Shown here in pieces: positions 11,301 through 23,900 of a stretch of DNA of 64,000 nucleotides (position 1 is the stretch's first letter; the number at the start of each line of letters is the position of its first letter). Position numbers and translations under genes: made by a program. The notes beneath the pieces are model-generated. The model did no database searches, was not told the origin of the DNA, and was given only the letters and a program-made list of their open reading frames with translations. Source of the stretch: Bradymonadales bacterium (lineage in GTDB: Bacteria; Myxococcota_A; Bradymonadia; JAFGEP01); NCBI GenBank assembly GCA_016931535.1, contig JAFGEP010000028.1, forward strand, positions 1 through 64,000, given 5' to 3'.

Positions 11301-12731
11301 AAGGGGGCGGTGGAACGAACATGGAAAGAGTGGGAGCAACAGGCCTACCAGGAGCTGGCCGATAGCCCGCTCAAGGGGAAACCACCGCGGGAGTTCCTCA
11401 AGGAGTGCGGCGACGACTGGAACGAGGTCAAGAAACGGTATCTGTCCGACGAGCGTATCATGAAGCGGCTGTGCAATTACCGTGAGGCCCACGTCCAGGC
11501 CCTCATCGCCGAGATCGTGGCCCAGCCGCAGTTCAAGGAGGTCAAGGCCAAGGCGGTGGGGAGCACGGCACTGACCTCCGACTACGACGTCTCCTTCTAC
11601 GGGAAAGGAGCCATCCAGGCCGTGCCCACCTTCAACGCCATGTTCCGGACCGATCGGGGCTGGGGCAAGGAGTCGGGCATCGTCTTCGACACCAACGTCT
11701 ACACCGCCTCCGTGCTCCACTACACCTCGCCGGCGGACAAGACCGAGCAGATGCTGCCGGTCAACGACCCGGAGGCCAAGCAGTACGACAATTTCATCCA
11801 GGATGTGGCCTCGCTGGCCAAGATCCGGCGATTCATGGATGCCCCCAGGTGGCAGACCCACAAGGAGAACATCCTGGCCGCCATTCATGACGGGGAGGTC
11901 CGTGCCGAAACCGCCCGGCGCTACGACGAGGCCGACAAGTGGCATCAAAACTACATCAACGAGCTGTATGCCCAGATCGTGGCCAATGACCCCGAGGTCG
12001 TGAAGAAGTACCCCGGACTGTCCCGCGAAGAGGTGGTCAAAAAGATGACCGAGGGAGAGGCCGAGGCGACCATCACGGCCAGTAACCGGGTCTACGAGGG
12101 GAAGCTTCTCCTGGTCCAGAAGAAGATCGACGAGCGGGACCGCGTGTCATTGAGCATGGAGCCCAGCCCGCAGAAGGACAAGCTCATCGCCCAGTACAAT
12201 GCCGAGATCCGAGCCCTGTACAGCGAGGCGCTGATGTTCGCCAACGAGGCCTACTACGCCACCGGCACCCTGCTGCACGTGGTCGGAAACCTCCAGTCCA
12301 ACTACCAGCTGAACCTGGGCGCCAGCGAGTATTTCCAGTCCATGAACGAGAATTACGGCGATATCAAGAAGGATATCGGCCACTACTCGGGCAAGCCGTT
12401 CGGGCAGGCCGCCTACAAGACCTCCAAGTACCTCTTCCGCTTTGTTGACGCGATCCTGAGGTTGGTGGAACACTCGGATGAGATGATCACCCTGACCGGC
12501 CATTCGGCCATCGTTCCCCAGCTCTGGAAGCAGGCAGAGAAGCTGCTGCAGATCCGCCAGGGCAAGACCATGGATGGAACCGACTGGTCCAAAGCTGAGG
12601 AAAGCGAGAAGATCAAAAAGGCCGAGGAGATCGCCCAGCCCTATGCGGAAATCGGCCAGATAGAAAGCGACGTCGACAAGATCGACGTGGACATCAACGC
12701 CAAGGCCCGCCAGAAGAAGATCGGCCCGTGA
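8391..12731 (+). CDS. DUF4157 (eCIS core-type) domain protein with putative C-terminal nucleotidyltransferase-fold region
   Basis: [16 protein letters not shown]...[16 protein letters not shown]...[14 protein letters not shown] is typical DUF4157; [13 protein letters not shown] at 11559-11597 matches the GS...DxD NTase motif. Confidence 0.8.
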   Translation: MDTRDLSKNRETPKTTAVPRTGEKAGAFTQMLREFDGLSYSQQLDRLQPPKPVVLHSGQSEPIQAQGSGETAGQVKQAASLGIAGSSSALPHLDTIQQSFGGHDVSQVKAHLGSQAADANQAMGAKAFATGDNIAFAGSPDLHTAAHEAAHVVQQRAGVSLSEGVGQPGDSYERHADAVADRVVAGQSAESLLSATPGSAGGSSQTVQQAKDGDKKGTSHQVKVKINGKTVKLKFSLTEGSDEKGAFMKGKLELTEGLTFGGGPGIRVTNKTQVEAEVRDDQVTNISGTLEAIYFGADRKNQASLTIKLKSADFTGDTPLITGSATVKSMQDINLLGGAVTILPGIGFTVGVVNNELDSFTLSGVVVCLNRVTDAEGKPVVGRVETLRVARGPDGWVVNITGGKVDPVCLIKEKLYVGMPSLSLKDSSEFTAIFNGTFVLNPNITLLANGMLTNTNGWIPKLQLGAQIQVPLMEERTWFSKGGEENPWDLLDFYSNVNIYGVPCVFGIKVGAALEFGNTAIGLTSSIMTDYFELDPTNPSIPAVSGDLSITGGVFANASLVLTPRIGLGFEPHAFAGLEIPVTATVNPRIQPTVSGKFRIDGLKYGGEITLGVGLNVDLPLNFKPGFTVKFLGETWPSEPLIDKTYLLKDLLNWGDSFTLSFGNLSGKELTGKNLVEPVGEGLDKAKKQFEDKKKPSQPSRNLNGALPGVQSDGGLMADLKHIKNTADVIHKLLAYVGSIQELLRIQISNPPTFEEVVALFKNGLDFGAIVTRILAFEEACRQAEKQGTLSWLESKLPGGWKLLPAAIRAYLKTLNIANDLVEKGASLLGFETPAELQKRLDREMIFFNEDRKKWKQFNYEYKNQGLEWVWADNLAEIRVVVEKGSAWNRPQIVTWCSLLGQVTSLPELEAKALSQKQEAEQKAAKYQAKLAEDGLDQETIVKLADRYKDFLCSPDFRIFYDGTNQKNHRKGAVERTWKEWEQQAYQELADSPLKGKPPREFLKECGDDWNEVKKRYLSDERIMKRLCNYREAHVQALIAEIVAQPQFKEVKAKAVGSTALTSDYDVSFYGKGAIQAVPTFNAMFRTDRGWGKESGIVFDTNVYTASVLHYTSPADKTEQMLPVNDPEAKQYDNFIQDVASLAKIRRFMDAPRWQTHKENILAAIHDGEVRAETARRYDEADKWHQNYINELYAQIVANDPEVVKKYPGLSREEVVKKMTEGEAEATITASNRVYEGKLLLVQKKIDERDRVSLSMEPSPQKDKLIAQYNAEIRALYSEALMFANEAYYATGTLLHVVGNLQSNYQLNLGASEYFQSMNENYGDIKKDIGHYSGKPFGQAAYKTSKYLFRFVDAILRLVEHSDEMITLTGHSAIVPQLWKQAEKLLQIRQGKTMDGTDWSKAEESEKIKKAEEIAQPYAEIGQIESDVDKIDVDINAKARQKKIGP

Positions 12732-13678
12732 GCCAGCCGATCGAGACAGACCCACTGCCCACCGACAAAACGGATTGGCTGGAGCTGCTCCGCCGAGACG
12801 TCGAACGCTTCAATACCCTCAAAGCCCGATTGCCGCAGGGGATCCGCCTCGACCTGAGCGGCCTTGATCTCTCTGGACTCGACCTCTCCAAGGCCCACCT
12901 GGGCGGAGCGGATCTCAGCGGGTGCGACTTTTCCGGCGCCCGGGTGTCGGTCTTTCAGCTCAGCCAGGCTCGGCTCCAGAATGCGCGCCTGGCGGGGGTG
13001 CTCACCGACCACGACATGGAGGCGCTACACCAGATTGCGCTTCTGTGGACCGATGCCGACACCTGGAACGACTATCGGCGCACCCATGAGCCGGTCGACC
13101 TCATGCTGGCAGACTTTTCCGGGGCCGATCTCCAGCACGCCGACCTGACCGGGATGTTCTTCAACGCGGCCAACCTGGACGGGGCCGATCTTTCCCGCTG
13201 CAGGCTCGACCACACCCGCTTCACCGAGGGATCACTCCAAGGGAGCCGTTTTTCAGGGGCCAACCTCTTTTTTGTTCACTTCAACGGGGTGCACCTGGAG
13301 GGCGCTCGGTTCGATGAGACCTCGATGGACTCCGTCCAGTTCGAGGAGAGTCACCTGGACGACTGCTGCTTCCGAAAGAGCAGCCTGGTCAACGCCTCCT
13401 TCAACCGCGCTCGGGGAGAGCGCGTCGACTTCGAGGGGGCCCACTTCGACCACCTCTACTTGACGGACGCCGTGCTGGAGGAGACTACCTTTCGCGATGC
13501 CACCTTCCTGTACGCCAACTTCACGGCGACCCGCTTGCTGGGCTGCGATCTGCGCGGGGCCTCCTTTCTCAAGTCGAGCTTCGTCCAGGTCGACGTGACC
13601 GGTTCGGACCTCCGGGAGACGGTCATGGAAGAGGTCGGCCTGCAGGATTTCCTCAACCGGGAGCAGGCGCGGTTCTGA
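12728..13678 (+). CDS. Pentapeptide-repeat protein
   Basis: GTGA overlap with the DUF4157 gene; tandem A(D/N)LxX repeats ([31 protein letters not shown]...). Confidence 0.88.
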   Translation: MSQPIETDPLPTDKTDWLELLRRDVERFNTLKARLPQGIRLDLSGLDLSGLDLSKAHLGGADLSGCDFSGARVSVFQLSQARLQNARLAGVLTDHDMEALHQIALLWTDADTWNDYRRTHEPVDLMLADFSGADLQHADLTGMFFNAANLDGADLSRCRLDHTRFTEGSLQGSRFSGANLFFVHFNGVHLEGARFDETSMDSVQFEESHLDDCCFRKSSLVNASFNRARGERVDFEGAHFDHLYLTDAVLEETTFRDATFLYANFTATRLLGCDLRGASFLKSSFVQVDVTGSDLRETVMEEVGLQDFLNREQARF

Positions 13679-13886
13679 AGCGATCCGGGCCAGAAAGGTC
13701 CGACAAGCCCTCTCGATGATCATCTGGACATCCTGGCCGTGTTCCCCGCTGTTGGTAGAGGCCCCAGTGGTGCATGGGGCACGCCATCTTCGAGGAGGGG
13801 AAGGAATGGGCGTTTCGCCTCGAATGCGCTACGGTGGTAAGGATGCCGGAGCCCCTCATGGGCTGAAAGGGCCGTGGAGCAGATCT

Positions 13887-14723
13887 ATGGATATGCGGAT
13901 CGAGTACCGGCCACCGTCGCTATCTTATAACCGGTTCTACGAGGTGGAGGTCCAGTGCTTTCCCGACGAGCCCCTCGGGCCGGAGGAGTTCGCCGGGGTG
14001 CTCGCCCGGGACTTCTGGGCTGCCTACGATTCCGAATCGCTGGTCGGGTACAGCTACCTCATCTGTAAGCCCGAGGTGACCTGGCTGGCGCGTCTCGGGG
14101 TCGCCACCTCGCACCGAAAACGTGGAATCGCCACCAGGCTATTGGAGACGATGATCGCGTACTGCCGGAGCAACGGTCCCGCGGACATGATGCTGTACAC
14201 CCAGAGTACCAACCGACCGGCGCTGAGGCTCTACGAGCGCTTCGACTTCAAACCGATCGATGGAGCCTACCAGTTTGTCCTCTCCGATCCGCAGGAGCGG
14301 TTGTCCACCGAGGAGGGCCGAATCCAGGCCATCCCTGTCGTCGAGATCCCTCGGCCCGAATGGCCGCCGCTTCCCCGGGAGTGGGGCGATCTGGCCGAGA
14401 CACACAGTCCTCCGAAGCGATACGTGCTGCTCTTTCGCGACAGGGGCGGAAAAACTCTCGGCTACTGTCGCCTGGACCCGGGCTTTCCGGGATGCTTCCC
14501 GCTGGTGCTGGAACGGCCCTTGGAGAATCTGGCTTCCGCGCTGGAGGCCCTACACCCCTACCTGCGGCCCGAGAAGGACATCCTGAAGCTCACCTTCTCC
14601 TCCGATGAGCTCGCGGACGCCTGCAGGGCGCTCGGCCTTGGCCTGAACTACAACCTGGTCAAGATGTTGCGCCCCGGTGACGTACCGCTCAACCGGTGCG
14701 TCGGGTCAGGACCGTCGGATTGA
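13887..14723 (+). CDS. GNAT-family N-acetyltransferase
   Basis: GNAT motif A (WLARLGVATSHRKRGIATRLLETMIAYCRSNG) and LYTQSTNRPALRLYERFDFK; start set at ATG 13887. Confidence 0.78.
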   Translation: MDMRIEYRPPSLSYNRFYEVEVQCFPDEPLGPEEFAGVLARDFWAAYDSESLVGYSYLICKPEVTWLARLGVATSHRKRGIATRLLETMIAYCRSNGPADMMLYTQSTNRPALRLYERFDFKPIDGAYQFVLSDPQERLSTEEGRIQAIPVVEIPRPEWPPLPREWGDLAETHSPPKRYVLLFRDRGGKTLGYCRLDPGFPGCFPLVLERPLENLASALEALHPYLRPEKDILKLTFSSDELADACRALGLGLNYNLVKMLRPGDVPLNRCVGSGPSD

Positions 14724-14971
14724 GCCTTTTACCTCCTCTGTATCTCTCCGGACAGGACGCCCGCCTCACCCCTTTGGCTTTTGCTCCTCGAGGGTGTACA
14801 CGCTATCCGGAGCCAAGCCTGGACGCCGCGGGCGTGATTCCCAGCTCGGTCAGGAACAGGGTCCGCCAGATCCTCGTCGGCTTCGCCTTCCGCGCGTCGC
14901 GCGGGCTCGGACTGGCCGGACCCCGTCTGTGACCGGAGAAAAGATCATACCCGACGCCGCTAACGGAGACC

Positions 14972-17900
14972 ATGAGTCAAAAAGCCCCCTTCACCCTGCT
15001 CGATCTGTTACAGACGGCCGCGACCGCGGCCTGCGACCACGGCACCCGCTATCTCGACTTCGACGGCCAGGAGATCGTGGAGCCCTATGGGGCACTGATG
15101 GAGGAGGCCGCGCGACTCCACGGCGGTCTGCGGGCTTCCGAGATCCCCCGCGGTCGCCCGGTGATTCTGCCCCTTGTCTACCCGCGAGCGTTCCTGCCGC
15201 TGTTCTGGGCCTGTCAGATGCGAGGCTGCCTGCCCGTCCCGCTGGCCCCCCCCGTCGGGCTACAGATCGACGAGGTGCTCCTTCGGTTGCGGACGGTCTG
15301 TCACAAGCTCGGCAATCCGGCGGTGATCTGCGAGGGGGCGCTGGCCGACTTGCTGCGGGAAGCGCTCGGGACCTCCGTCTGCCGCTTGCTGACAGTGGAA
15401 TCCTTGCGGCAGGCCGCACCCGACTGGGACTTCTCGCCATCCGGAGGTGAGGAGACGGCGCTGATCCAGTTCTCCTCGGGCAGCACGCGCGAGCCCAGGG
15501 GCATCCTGCTCAGCCATGATAACCTGCGGTCCAACCTGGAGCAGTTCACCTCGCGCATCGCGCTGGCACCTGACGACGTGGAATGCGACTGGATGCCGTT
15601 GTTTCACGACCTCGGCCTGATCGGCTGCCACCTGGGCCCACTGAGCGTCGGGGCCCACCAGGTGAAGATCCTGCCGGCACACTTCCTGCTCAAACCCTCC
15701 ATCTGGTTCGAGACCGCCTCCCGGACAGGTTCCACCATTCTGTCCGCTACCAACATGGCGCTGCGCTATGTGCTCAGGCGGATCCCCCAGGTGAAGCCGG
15801 ACACCTGGGATCTGAGCCCGGTCCGGATGCTCATGGTGGGCGCCGAGCCGGTGCAGCCTCAGGTGCTGCGGGATTTCCTGGAGCGGCTTGCGCCCGCCAA
15901 CTTGACCGGACGAGCCGTCAAGCATGCCTACGGGCTGGCCGAGGCAACGCTCGGCGTCTCGGTCACCCCGGTGGACGAGCCACCTGGATTCCACTGGTTC
16001 TACCGGGACTCCCTGAACCTCGGCAGGCAGGCACAGCGAGCCGCGACCGACCATCCCGAGGCGGTGGAGCTGGTGGATGCCGGACTTCCCATGGAACAGA
16101 TGGAGGTCCGCATAATGGACGACCAGGACAGCGAACTGCCGGATGGGTGGGTGGGACACCTGCAGGTCCGGGGCCCCTCCGTGACCCGGGGGTACTACCA
16201 GGACGAGTCTGCAACCCGGGCGGTGTTTAGCGGGTCCTGGCTGCGTACCGGGGACATCGGCTTCCGATCGGACGACCGGCTGTTCATCTGCGGCCGCGAG
16301 AAGGAGCTGATCACGCACGGCGGCAGCAACTACTACCCCCACGACATCGAGGCCATCGCCGCCGCCACGCCTGGGGTCCGACTGGCCGTGGCCTGCTCCA
16401 CGGCGGCTGCCAGCACCGGCGAGGAACGGATCCTCCTGTTTGTCGTACTGAAAGACAGGCTCGAATCGGATCCGGCGGAGATCCTCGATACCGCCCGCCG
16501 CTCGGTTCAGCGAACGATGCAGATCGAGGTCCACCAGGTCATCTGCCTGCCAAGCTCCGCCATCCCACGGACCACCAGCGGCAAGATCCGCCGGGTACTC
16601 ATGGCTGAGCGGTACCTGAGAGGCGACTACGACAGCCTGGTGACAGGGCAGGCGTCGGACGTTAGGGAGCATGCCACCTCGACCAGACGGGCACCAGCTG
16701 GGCAGGAGACAGATATCGAGCCGACCGGCGCCGGCCCGGCGACACCTTCCCGACCGGAGCAGCGGGACGAGGCGGCTCTGGTCAGACTGGTCACCGCCAT
16801 CTGGGCCGATGTCCTGGGACGGGACCCCGGTGAGGTCGAACCCTTGGTACCCTTTGCCGAGCTGGGCGGGACCTCCATCAAGGCCTACGAGGTACTGGCT
16901 CGGCTGGAAGCCGCCCTGGGTAGAGCCCTGGGATTCTCCTTTCTCAAGCAGTGCAGCACCGTTTCCCAGATGGTGGCCTACCTGACTGCCCCGCCGGCGA
17001 TCTCGGGTCCCCAGGAGCAATCGTCCACCCGTCTCCAGGGTGTCAGTGCCAAGGCCGGATTCGCCGTGATCGGTATGGCGTGTCGGTTTCCCGATGCGGA
17101 CTCGCCCGAGGAGTTCTGGAAAAACCTGGCAGCAAAGAGGAGTTCGGTCGGCCCACTCCCCCAGGATCGCTGGCCCGCCCGGGCCCTCGACGGGGTGGGC
17201 TGCCAGGTGGGTAGTTTCATCGACAAGGTCTACGACTTCGACGCCGATCTGTTCCAGATCCCGCCCGAGGAGGCGCGGATTCTGGATCCGCAGCAACGGC
17301 TACTGCTGCAGCTCGGGTTTCGTCTGCTGGAGGAAAGCGGTTATGGCAGCGCACGCCGACGGTCGCTTTCCATCGGTGTGTTTGTAGGCTCCAACCAGAT
17401 GCCGCACCAGGAGCTGCTGGCGGTACCGGGTCATCGACAGGAAGCCTTCACCCTGTTGCGGCAGAGTTCGGCCTTCAGAGGGCTGCCCCAAGAGGTGCAA
17501 GGCGCACTGCAAGCCGCCATGGACCAGGCCGCCGCCGACCTGCCGGATCACCCTACCGCAATAGTGGGCAACATCTTCAACATGATCGCCTCGCGGCTGT
17601 CCCACCAGTTCGACCTGACGGGACCCTCCCTGGCGGTGGACACCGCCTGCTCCGCTTCTCTGGTCTCGATCCACCTGGCCTGCGAGAGCCTGCGCCGCAA
17701 GGAGTGCGACCTGGCCATCGCGGGAGGGATCAACCTCAACCTCTCCCCCGTGGTGTACAGGTACTTCGAGGCGGCGGGGGCTCTGTCCCACCGGGGGGCT
17801 TGCCGCTCCTTCTCACGGGAGGCGGACGGCTTCGTGCCGGGCGAGGGGCTGGGGCTGGTCCTGCTGCGCCCCCTGGACCTAGCCCTGCAGGCCGGCGACC

Positions 17901-20900
17901 GGATCTGGGGGGTCATCCGGGGATCGGCGGTCAACAACGACGGCAGCTCCATCGGCGTGATGGCACCCAACCCGCGCGGTCAGGTGGCTGTCCTCGAAGC
18001 GGCCTACCGTAACGCCGGTATCGATCCAGGCTCTGTCGGGCTGATCGAGGCTCACGGAACCGGCACGGTGATCGGGGATCCCATCGAGATCCGCTCCCTT
18101 ACCGATTTCTTCGGGCCGCATGCCAGGGCGCCCATCCCCTTGGGGACGGTGAAATCGAACCTTGGCCACCTGCTGGGCGCCGCGGGTGTAGCCGGCGTCA
18201 TCAAGCTGGTGCTGGCCCTGCGTCACCGCCAGCGACCTCCGACGCTCCACGTCCTGCCTGGCGCCAGCCGGCTCGACGACGTCGAAAGCCCACTGGTGCT
18301 TCAGACCGCCCTCGAGGCCTGGACAGGGGAGGAGCCCCGACGCGGTGGTGTCAGCGCCTTCGGCTTCGGCGGAACCAACGCTCACCTGGTCGTCGAGGAA
18401 GCCCCGGCGGTTCGGATCGATGCCGACCGGCCGGAGGCACCACACCATTTGCTGGCGCTCAGCGCCCCGACCGCATCCCGTCTCCAGGGTTACGTCGAGC
18501 ATCTTGCGACTGAATTGCCGTCGGGAGAATCCACCGCGAAGGTATGTGCCGAGCTCTCTTACCGAACCTCCTTTCGCGAGCGGCGGGCGAAAGTCGTGGG
18601 GGCGACCGACTCGATGGCGGAAGCGCTCGACGCGCTGCAGGCCCCTGGCAGCCCGGGCTGGCTTTGCGGTTCGCTTGGAAGCGGCTATCGCCCCCTGCGA
18701 ATCGCCTATCTTTTCCCAGGGCAGGGCTCGTTGTTCCTGGGGCAGTCTGCCGGGCTTCGGCGGTACTGGCGGAGCTTCGGGCGGCAGCTCGAGACGCTGG
18801 CAAGCAGACCAGCGACCGGCGAGAATCTGACCTCCTTCCTCTACGGTCCCGCGGCGACGGTTGAAGGTTTGAAGCAGACGGCGGTCGCCCAGCCGCTGCT
18901 GGTGTCCTTCCAGGTCGCGATGGCTATGACCTTGAAGGAGCTCGGGATCCGGCCCGTGGCGGTGATCGGGCACAGCGTGGGAGAGATCTCGGCGGCGTGC
19001 GCGGCCGGCATTCTGAGCGCACAGGAAGCCGTGGAGCTGGCGTTCGAGCGTGGACGTCTCATGCAGGAGCTGGACGAGCCCGGCGGGATGCGGGCCGTCT
19101 TCACCGATCTGTCGACTCTGCAGCCCTTTGTTGAGCCTCATGCCGAGGCCCTGTCGATCGCCTGCCATAACGGGCCACGGCAGCTGGTGGTCGCCGGCCG
19201 GACCGGCGACCTCGAACGACTGGCCGAGCAGCTCGCGGCGGCCGGCATCGCTTCTGTCCCGCTTCCGGTCTCTCACGGCTTCCACTCCCCCCTCATGGAG
19301 CCGATGATCGAGCGATTCTCGCGGTTTCTCGGCATACGGCGCGGTTCCTCGCTGGGGTGCGCTTTCGCCAGCACCGTGACCGGCACGCTGCTAGAGAGCG
19401 GAACGCTGGACGCCGACTACTGGATCCGGCACGCGCGACAGCCGGTGAGGTTCGACCAGGCCTTCTCGGAACTCGCCGCGGGGAAAATCGACCTCTTTCT
19501 GGAGATCGGTCCGAACACGGTGCTCACCCGCCTGGCATCCGATTTGCTGGATAGCGCCGATCCCCGCCCGGTGCTCCCGTTGTGCCGCGACGCCAACCGC
19601 CCCGACGATACCGAGGATCTTCGGCAGGCACTCACGGTGATGGCCGAATTGTGGAGCCGCGGAGCCCCGCTTGATCTGGATGGCACCGTCAGAGAGCTGT
19701 CCTGGGCTGGAGAGGCCGCCGAACGGACGGCGTATGAGCTACCCACCCTTCCCTTTGGTGGCGAGACGCTGCGGTTTCCACGGATCGACTGGAGACCAGA
19801 TGAGGACATCACCACCGGGCCAACTCCCCAACCTGCCTCTTCGCTTGGACCGGAGAGGCTACTACACCGGGTCACCTGGATCCGGACGCCAGAGCCGGAG
19901 CCATTGCCCAGACCGTCCGGTGCCTGGCTCCTGTTCGCCGACAACCCGGAGGTCGGCGCCGCGCTTGCCGAGCGTTTGCGCGGGGTACAGGCAAGGCCTT
20001 ACCTGATTCGCCGCTCCACCTCGTTCCTCAGGACCGGGGAGTTCGGTTTTGCCATGGATCCCGGGCACCCGGATCACTATCGCTGGCTCATCAGCTCGCT
20101 GTCGTATGAGCCGCTGGGCGGCATCGTGCACCTGTGGAGCTGCGATCCGCCACCGGCAAGCTCACCGGGGCTCCGGTTCCAGAACCTGCTGGTGGACGGC
20201 CTGCACAGCCTGACCCTTCTGCTCCGTGCGCTCGTTGCCGCCAAGGCCGTCGGACCGCTTTTCGTGGCGACTCCACATGCCGGTGCACCACCAGGGGATC
20301 CAGAACCTCCCGACCCAGGCGCCGCAGCGATTGCTGCCCTGGTGCAGTCACTCTACCAGGAGCATCCCGAGGTTCTCGGACGCGTCGTGGACCTGGAACG
20401 GACGGCTCGGGGCGCCGCTGCGGCCGACGTCCTGTGGAATGAGATGCAGGTCACCGGGCCGGAGCTGGTGGCGGTGCGGGGCGATACGCGCTGGCAGCGG
20501 CAGGTGGTCACCCTGGGGGCGCAGCCTCCCGATGAGCAGCCGCCGCAACCTCCTCAGGCCGGCAGTGTCCACCTGATTCTGGGGGGAAGCGGAGCATTGG
20601 GATCGGCCATAGCCCGGCATCTGGCCGCCACGATCGAGGCGCCACACCTCTGGCTGACCGGTCGCCGATCAGAGAGCGCGCTGGGGGGTGTCCCAGACGA
20701 TCTCCGCGGACGGGGGGCGATAGTCACCTACCGCCGTGTTGACCTGGAGGATCCGGTTTCGGTCGGCGCGCTGATCGCGGAGCTTTTCCAGGCCCACCCG
20801 ATGGTCGAGACGGTCGTGCACGTCGCCGGCTCGGCGTCGCTGGGGTCCCTTGCACAGCGCGAGCTGTCCGACGTCGACGCGGTGCTTCTTCCCAAGACCG

Positions 20901-23900
20901 TCGGCGCACTGGCTCTCGCGGAAGGGCTGGCCAATCGCACGGTGAAGTCGGTCGTGCTGGTCTCCTCGATCACCGGCAGCGTGCCCCCCCTGACGCGCGG
21001 GCTGGCCGACTACGCCGCGGCCAACGCCTTCCTCGACGCCCTTGCCTCGAGCCAGCGCCGGCTCGGGCGACCTTGGACCTCCGTGGGGTACACCCTGTGG
21101 CAGGGCGCCGGCACCTCGGTACATCCGGAGGCGATGACGGCCGGCAAGCAACTCGGGATCACTCCGATCCCGGAGTCCTTGGCCCTGCAAGCCCTGACAC
21201 GAGCCATCGACACTGGGGAGGGCCATGTGCTTGTCGTCGAGCCGCGCGATCTGGTTCGTCCAGCGGACGCCGAGAATCTGGCTCCCAGGAGGCATCCAAT
21301 CCGCCCACAATCCCCCTCCTCCCCTAAGTGGCCCCCACCGGTACCGACCGCTTCCTCTGCGGACCACCCTGCACAATGGCCGGAGAGGAAAAAGGCCGTT
21401 GCGACCCAACGGCCGGTTGACCTGCCAGCCGTGGAGGAATCACCGGTACGGGCCAGCAGCCCTCAACAGGTCGAGGCCTTGCTGCGCCGGCTCCTGGGTC
21501 AGGCCACCGATACCGATCCCGATGTCATCGATCTCGACGCGCCCTTCTTGTCGATGGGTATCACCTCGCTTACCGCTGTCGACATGGTCAAGGAGCTGGA
21601 GCAGGATACCGGTCTGAAGCTCTCCACCACTCTCCTGTTCGAGCAGGACACGCTCGGCAAGCTGCTTCGGTACCTGAACAGCATACTGGTGGTGCGCGAC
21701 CTTCCCGAGCCACCCACCAGGGCGGAGGACAGCCGGCCGACCCGCCCTGTCACACTACCCTTGCTGTCGAGCCAGAAGACCTTCTATGCCAACCAGTCGT
21801 TCTACCCTGACCTTCCCTGCTATATCAGCATGCGGCTGATCCTCCGGGGTAACCTGGAAGAGGCGGTGCTCAACCAGGCGCTGGAACGCCTCGCACTGCG
21901 CCACGAGGCCCTTGGGCTGGTGTTCCGTTGGGAAGGGGGAGAGCTCCGCCAGCGGCTGGGCGAGGCTCCTTGCCCCCGGGTGGAATGGCACGATTGGCGA
22001 GAATTGGAACCTCGGGCGCAAGCCGCAAGGGTCGACGAGCTGGAGGAGGCGGTTCGCAACGACGTCTTCGATCTGTCCCGCGGACCGCTCTATCGGTTAG
22101 TCGTCTGCCACCTCGAGGAGGGGCGCTTCGCACTGATCTTCAACATCCACCACATTGCCGCAGATGCCTGGAGCGCGCAGCTTCTCGTGGGAGAGCTGCT
22201 CTGGCTGCAGGGGGAGATCGGCGCGGGACGCGAGCCTTCCTGGCCACCCCTGCGTTCCGACTTCACCGCCTGTGCCACTGCCCTCATGGAGGTCGGACAA
22301 GGCGACGATGCTGCTCGCAGTGAGGCCTACTGGCAGGAAGTTCTTCGAAATCCGCCACCACTGCTCGACCTGCCCTACGACGGCGACCCTCGGGCAGAAA
22401 CCAGCGGCCGGTGCAAGATCCACCAGGTGCTGCTGAGAGAATCGGCCACTCGAGTGTTCCTCGAACGGGCGGCGGAATGGAACGGGTCGCCCTTTCACCT
22501 GCTCTTCGCCAGTTACCTCTGGGCCCTGCAACGCTGGTCGGGTCAGACCGACCAGGTCGTCCGCGTGGCCAATGCCAGGCGTGAGGTCCGCCTACCGGAC
22601 ATCGAGCGGGTTGTGGGTAGCTTCGCCGATTCCCTGCCGATCCGGGTGAAGCTATCGGGAATCACCTCGACCCGCGAGCTGGTCGACACAGTTCGACAGG
22701 CTTGCGTCGAGGCGCAAAACCACCCCCTGACCTCTTCGCTCCGTCTAGCCGGCCTGACGGGGGATCGGGATCACTACGGACCTCGAGGTCTGAGCGTGGC
22801 AGGCCTGAGCTACCTGGACTTTCCCGCCGTCGATCGGGTGGAGGGGTTCGCGGTGGAGTCCATCCAGGGTGGCTCCGCTTCCGGTTTCACTCAGCTTGGC
22901 CTTATCGCCTGGATCTGGGGGGGACGGCTCCACCTGTCCTGGAACTATACCGACGGCCTGTTCCACCCTGCCACCATCGAGTGGTTGGCCGAGGATCACA
23001 GGGAGCTCTTGGATACCTGGGTCAAGAATAGCCAGCTCCCAACGCCCCCACCGGCGCCGGTATGCCCAACGCCCCCCCACTCCTCCCTGGCGGCCGCTGG
23101 CCAGCCATCGGTCTCCAGGCCGCAGTCGGGTAGCTCCCTGGCGGCCTCTTCCCCGACAACGGTTTCGACACCAACCACAGATCGCTCCCGAAAAGCCGCT
23201 TCCCAGGCGTCGGTCCCCACACCGCGATCCGGCATTCCCCCTTCAGCTGCCCCCGGGGCATCGGTCCTGACTGCACCATCGAAAAGCTCCCTGGCGTCCC
23301 CATATCCGACAACGACCCAGGAGCAGCCGCCGGTCACCTGGTCACCGCTGCCCCCGGGATGCATCGTTCACGAGCGGATTCTCGATCAGATCTCGCGGTC
23401 CGGATCGCGCACGGCGGTGGCGGATGGGGAGATCTCCCTGACCTATTCCGAACTGGGAAGGGCAGCGGCTTCTCTGGCCAGAGCGCTCGGCGACGGCGAG
23501 AAACAGCCTCTCATCGGCATCCTGGCCCGGCCAGGCGCGCCCGCCGTGATCGGGGTGCTCGGCATCCTGTGCTCGGGCTCGGCATACGTCCCCATGGACC
23601 CCGACTACCCGGATGCCCGCCTGGGTCAGATCGCCCGAAAGGCCGGTATCCGGACGCTGGTGACCACCGCCCATCTCCGGGAACGGGTGCGACGCGCGTC
23701 CGCCCTACTCGGGATCCACCGGGTGGTTCTTTGCGACGGTCCGGCAACCGGGCTCAAGCTCGAAAACTTGCCACGGGTGTCACCCCACGACCTCGCCTAT
23801 GTCATGTTCACCTCGGGCACCACCGGATCCCCCAAGGGGGTGATGGTAAGCCACCGCGCCGTCTCGCTATTTCACGACTGGGTTCACGAGGCCTTCGGGA

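Noticed and set aside
8391-13678. Complete extracellular contractile injection system locus
   Set aside because: Only the DUF4157 and pentapeptide genes are present; no sheath, tube, baseplate or AAA+ ATPase genes recognised in this window
15260-17296. 678-aa minus-strand ORF
   Set aside because: Antisense to FAAL/ACP/KS coding sequence, no motif; typical high-GC artefact
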